Part shown: positions 60,139 through 64,000 of the stretch, one piece after another
How positions within the stretch are numbered: position 1 is the stretch's first letter
Layout of the letters: every line of letters starts with the position of its first letter
Assembly (NCBI RefSeq): GCF_001552655.1
Contig: NZ_BCRP01000016.1
Coordinates: 1-64,000 of the forward strand
Direction of reading: 5' to 3'
DNA from: Alicyclobacillus kakegawensis NBRC 103104
GTDB taxonomy: Bacteria; Bacillota; Bacilli; Alicyclobacillales; Alicyclobacillaceae
Length of the DNA: 64,000 nt
Made by a program: the position numbers and the translations under genes
Notes under the pieces: generated by a model
The model's input: the letters and a program-made list of their open reading frames with translations, nothing else
Told to the model about the DNA's origin: nothing
Database searches by the model: none

Positions 60139-60591
60139 ATGGATACGGAGCAGCTGTTGTTCTTGTTGCAGCAGGTGCAGCGGCGCCTGGATGAGATGCT
60201 CACGCTGGGGCGGGCCGTGCTGGCCAATTTGCCGACGACCGAGGCGGACGGAGAGCGTTTTGCCGAGCGGATCGATGAAATTCTGGATGCGCTCAGCCGC
60301 CGCGACGAGTCGTTTCGCATGCTGCGGGAGTTGCGGCTGTCGGACAAGTACACGGTGTGGGAGTTGGCGCAACACGCGGACGGGCGGGTTCGCAAGGCGG
60401 CCGTTGCTGTGGCGGGTCGGCTGGAGGAAACGGCGCGGCAGAGTCAGGAATTGGGTGAGCGGCTGCACGCGGTCCAGGGAGAATTGCAGGACAGACTGGA
60501 GCGTGTGAGTCGGTCGTTGCGGTTCACCGCCGCATACCGGGGCGGGGGATTCCGGTTACCGCCGGGCCTGCGTGTCAATCAGCAGGGGTGA
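60139..60591 (+). CDS. Coiled-coil protein, possibly FlgN-like chaperone
   Basis: 150-residue cytoplasmic protein, nearly all helical (LLQQVQRRLDEMLTLGRAVL, GRLEETARQSQELGERLHAV), with a C-terminal YRGGGFRLPPG tail. In Bacillales the gene after flgM encodes FlgN, the chaperone for hook-filament junction proteins FlgK and FlgL, and this product has the right size and fold type. Sequence similarity is too weak to be sure. flgK and flgL are not next to it. The ATG at 60139 has GGGGCGAGG upstream. Confidence 0.5.
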   Translation: MDTEQLLFLLQQVQRRLDEMLTLGRAVLANLPTTEADGERFAERIDEILDALSRRDESFRMLRELRLSDKYTVWELAQHADGRVRKAAVAVAGRLEETARQSQELGERLHAVQGELQDRLERVSRSLRFTAAYRGGGFRLPPGLRVNQQG

Positions 60592-60654
60592 GACGAGCTG
60601 TCGAACCTGGGGCTGGGCAGGTCCGCTGCGCATCAATTTGCAGGCGTCACGGGT

Positions 60655-60681
60655 GCACCCTCACGTTGCGGGTGCGCTTTT
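60655..60681 (+). terminator. Possible terminator before flaG
   Basis: GCACCC (60655-60660) and GGGTGC (60670-60675) form a short stem with a 9-base loop, followed by GCTTTT (60676-60681). It is short and so only moderately convincing. Confidence 0.5.
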
Positions 60682-60706
60682 GGTATAGGTTGGAAAGGAG
60701 AGGCCT

Positions 60707-61129
60707 ATGGACGTACGCTATCCGAATCATCACGCTGTGTCCGTGGACTTTTCGCGCGCCGCTCCGGCGGGGAATGGGCATCCGCTGCAGCGCCAGCCTG
60801 GTGCCCGAGAGATGGCGCTGTCGGCCGCGACAGTGGCAGCGAACGGGGCTGCGGTGGCGCCTCATCCCGAAACGGGAACAAGCTGCGAAGGCAGCGCCCC
60901 TGGACAAGTGGACAGCCCAACCCTGCAGAAGGCCATCGATGCGGTCAACCAGCAGCTGGCGCCGCGCGCGATGCGGGTTGAGTTTCAATATGACGACAAG
61001 GCCAATCGGGTATTCGTCAATCTGCTGGATGCGAAGACGGGCCAACTGTTGTTGGAGATCCCGCCGGATGGAGTGCGGCGGATTTTGGAAGGTGATGTGG
61101 GCGGCATCATTTCCGACGAAACTATCTGA
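60707..61129 (+). CDS. flaG: Flagellar protein FlaG (YvyC-like)
   Basis: 140-residue protein. The C-terminal 75 residues hold the FlaG domain (LQKAIDAVNQQLAPRAMRVE, then LDAKTGQLLLEIPPDGVRRI). The N-terminal 65 residues are Ala/Pro-rich and variable, as usual. Its role in filament length or assembly is poorly defined. The ATG at 60707 follows AAAGGAGAG. It lies directly before hpf, as in Bacillus, but fliD, fliS and fliT are missing between them. Confidence 0.88.
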   Translation: MDVRYPNHHAVSVDFSRAAPAGNGHPLQRQPGAREMALSAATVAANGAAVAPHPETGTSCEGSAPGQVDSPTLQKAIDAVNQQLAPRAMRVEFQYDDKANRVFVNLLDAKTGQLLLEIPPDGVRRILEGDVGGIISDETI

Positions 61130-61155
61130 TAATTATGGCGCCTGGGCTGCGCCCG

Positions 61156-61164
61156 TGCTATAAT
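61156..61164 (+). promoter_or_regulatory. Extended -10 promoter of hpf
   Basis: TGCTATAAT (61156-61164) is a perfect extended -10 (TG-N-TATAAT). The -35 region is poor. Transcription would start about 20 bases before the hpf RBS and ATG at 61190. Confidence 0.7.
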
Positions 61165-61189
61165 GGGGTCACGAAGGGAGGAGTCAAAC

Positions 61190-61735
61190 ATGAACGTACT
61201 CGTACGTGGTGACCGCATGGAAGTAACCGGTGCCCTTGAGGAGTATGCCGCGAAGAAGCTCGGTCGCCTGGAAAAGTACTTCGACACTCCACCTGAGAAA
61301 GAGGCGCACGTGACGATGTCGGTGGCGGGCAATCAACACCGCGTCGAAGTGACCCTGCAGTTGCACGGTGTGCTGTTCCGCGCCGAAGAAGAGTCGGAAG
61401 ACATGTACGCTTCCATCGACCTGGTGGTCGATAAGCTGGAGCAGCAGCTCAACCGGTACAAGGCGAAGCTCAACCAACGGTTTCGCGAGCAGGGTCTGCG
61501 CACACGTATCAAATCCTCCCGACAGGAAGCCGCTCGCCGCGCATCGGATGATGCGGAACTGCGCGTGGTCAAGACCAAGCGTTTTCCCATTAAGCCGATG
61601 GACGTGGAAGAGGCGGTTTTGCAAATGGAACTCTTGAGCCACGATTTCTTTGTTTTCACGAATGCGGACACCGAAGAGGTGAATGTGATATACCGTCGGC
61701 GCGACGGCAACTATGGCCTGATTGAACCCCAGTGA
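61190..61735 (+). CDS. hpf: Ribosome hibernation promoting factor, long form
   Basis: 181-residue long HPF that binds the 30S subunit and dimerises ribosomes into 100S particles in stationary phase. The N-terminal S30AE domain covers residues 1-100 (VTGALEEYAAKKLGRLEKYF). The C-terminal dimerisation domain starts KRFPIKPMDVEEAVLQMELL and ends near the C-terminus. The ATG at 61190 follows GGGAGGAG. The gene lies next to secA as in Bacillus (yvyD). Confidence 0.95.
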   Translation: MNVLVRGDRMEVTGALEEYAAKKLGRLEKYFDTPPEKEAHVTMSVAGNQHRVEVTLQLHGVLFRAEEESEDMYASIDLVVDKLEQQLNRYKAKLNQRFREQGLRTRIKSSRQEAARRASDDAELRVVKTKRFPIKPMDVEEAVLQMELLSHDFFVFTNADTEEVNVIYRRRDGNYGLIEPQ

Positions 61736-61820
61736 CCTCGTTGTCGGATGGACGCGGGCGACTGTTGGCATCGACTCTGTGCCGCCTTCGCTCCCGCTAT
61801 GTGCATGTATGAAAGGCAAC

Positions 61821-61845
61821 CACGCCCGCCCGCACGGCGGGCGTG
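61821..61845 (+). terminator. Hairpin between hpf and secA
   Basis: CACGCCCGCC (61821-61830) and GGCGGGCGTG (61836-61845) make a perfect 10-pair stem with a 5-base loop. No U-tract follows, so it may be a transcription or RNA-stability element rather than a strong terminator. Confidence 0.55.
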
Positions 61846-61902
61846 AGTATTCAGGTGAGACTGATGTTGGGCCCCGCTCTTTTGGAAAAAGACTCCTCCG
61901 AG

Positions 61903-61931
61903 TTGTGATTCCCGTCCTCTCCCTGTACAAT
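61903..61931 (+). promoter_or_regulatory. SigA promoter of secA
   Basis: TTGTGA (61903-61908), 17-base spacer, TACAAT (61926-61931). It gives a leader of about 80 bases before the GTG at 62018, containing no recognised regulatory RNA. Confidence 0.75.
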
Positions 61932-62017
61932 TCTATACTAGGAGATGTTGGGCTCCGGCACCCGCCGCGATTCGGCGACTGCGGGGGCCCACGCACAGAG
62001 AGGGGCGTGACCTTCGG

Positions 62018-64000
<1,983 letters not shown>

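Overview
This window looks like the chromosome of a GC-rich, endospore-forming, motile Firmicute of the Bacillales, most like Alicyclobacillus and relatives. The evidence is an alpha/beta small acid-soluble spore protein, a DegS/DegU pair, the degU-degV-comFC-yvyF-flgM-flaG-hpf-secA gene order typical of Bacillales, ftsEX followed by a MinJ-like PDZ protein, a kumamolisin-like (S53, acid) protease, and GGAGG ribosome sites with many GTG/TTG starts. No rRNA, tRNA, CRISPR array, transposase or phage gene was seen. The taxon is an inference from gene content, not from a search.

Layout. 1-1055: bioB (minus) behind a BirA-type operator. 1100-11930: a block of visibly lower GC (about 1200-10740) with an M20 peptidase, hydantoinase/oxoprolinase subunits HyuA and HyuB, and a four-gene PotABCD-like ABC importer. 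It is flanked on the left by a scrap of an enolase-superfamily racemase gene and on the right by an intact gene of that family (MenC/N-acylamino acid racemase). Together these suggest import and salvage of a cyclic or N-blocked amino acid derivative. 12028-17214: a class II aldolase-like gene, an SDR, PlsC, a lipid kinase and a GT4 glycosyltransferase (lipid and glycolipid metabolism). 17441-18909: NfeD plus SPFH protein. 19077-22332: a divergent signalling locus with a tiny secreted peptide, a soluble histidine kinase, a TPR protein with a degenerate HD-GYP domain, and a NarL-type regulator with a degenerate receiver. 22507-27201: ftsE, ftsX, minJ-like, motA, motB. 27267-30899: Nudix hydrolase, acyl-CoA ligase, quinone oxidoreductase.

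30942-34457: an ECF module (an ATPase, and an ATPase fused to the EcfT membrane protein) divergent from bioY. The intergenic region carries a perfect BirA-type operator, the twin of the one before bioB. 34513-42005: YkuS, an APC permease, an esterase, a Nudix protein, MoaB, and a sugar ABC importer without its own ATPase. 41979-43566: an HTH-TPR regulator of the RRNPP type divergent from a 41-codon secreted peptide gene that has its own terminator. 43718-49677: phosphoglucomutase, S53 protease, cold-shock protein and an exported HExxH metalloprotease. 49758-52231: TagA-like glycosyltransferase, SASP and MetK. 52495-56162: DegS, DegU, a small GT-A-like membrane protein, and a third TPR regulator with tandem repeats before its gene. 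56390-64000: DegV, ComFC, YvyF, a FliA-type sigma factor, FlgM, a FlgN-like protein, FlaG, HPF and the first 661 codons of SecA. The hook-filament genes normally found in this block are missing.

The most interesting content is the pair of loci where a very small Sec-exported peptide gene, each with its own terminator, sits divergently beside a TPR protein (19077-22332 and 41979-43566). These are candidate intercellular peptide-signalling (quorum-sensing) systems. The first does not fit the classical RRNPP layout because the TPR protein has no DNA-binding domain and is coupled to a kinase.
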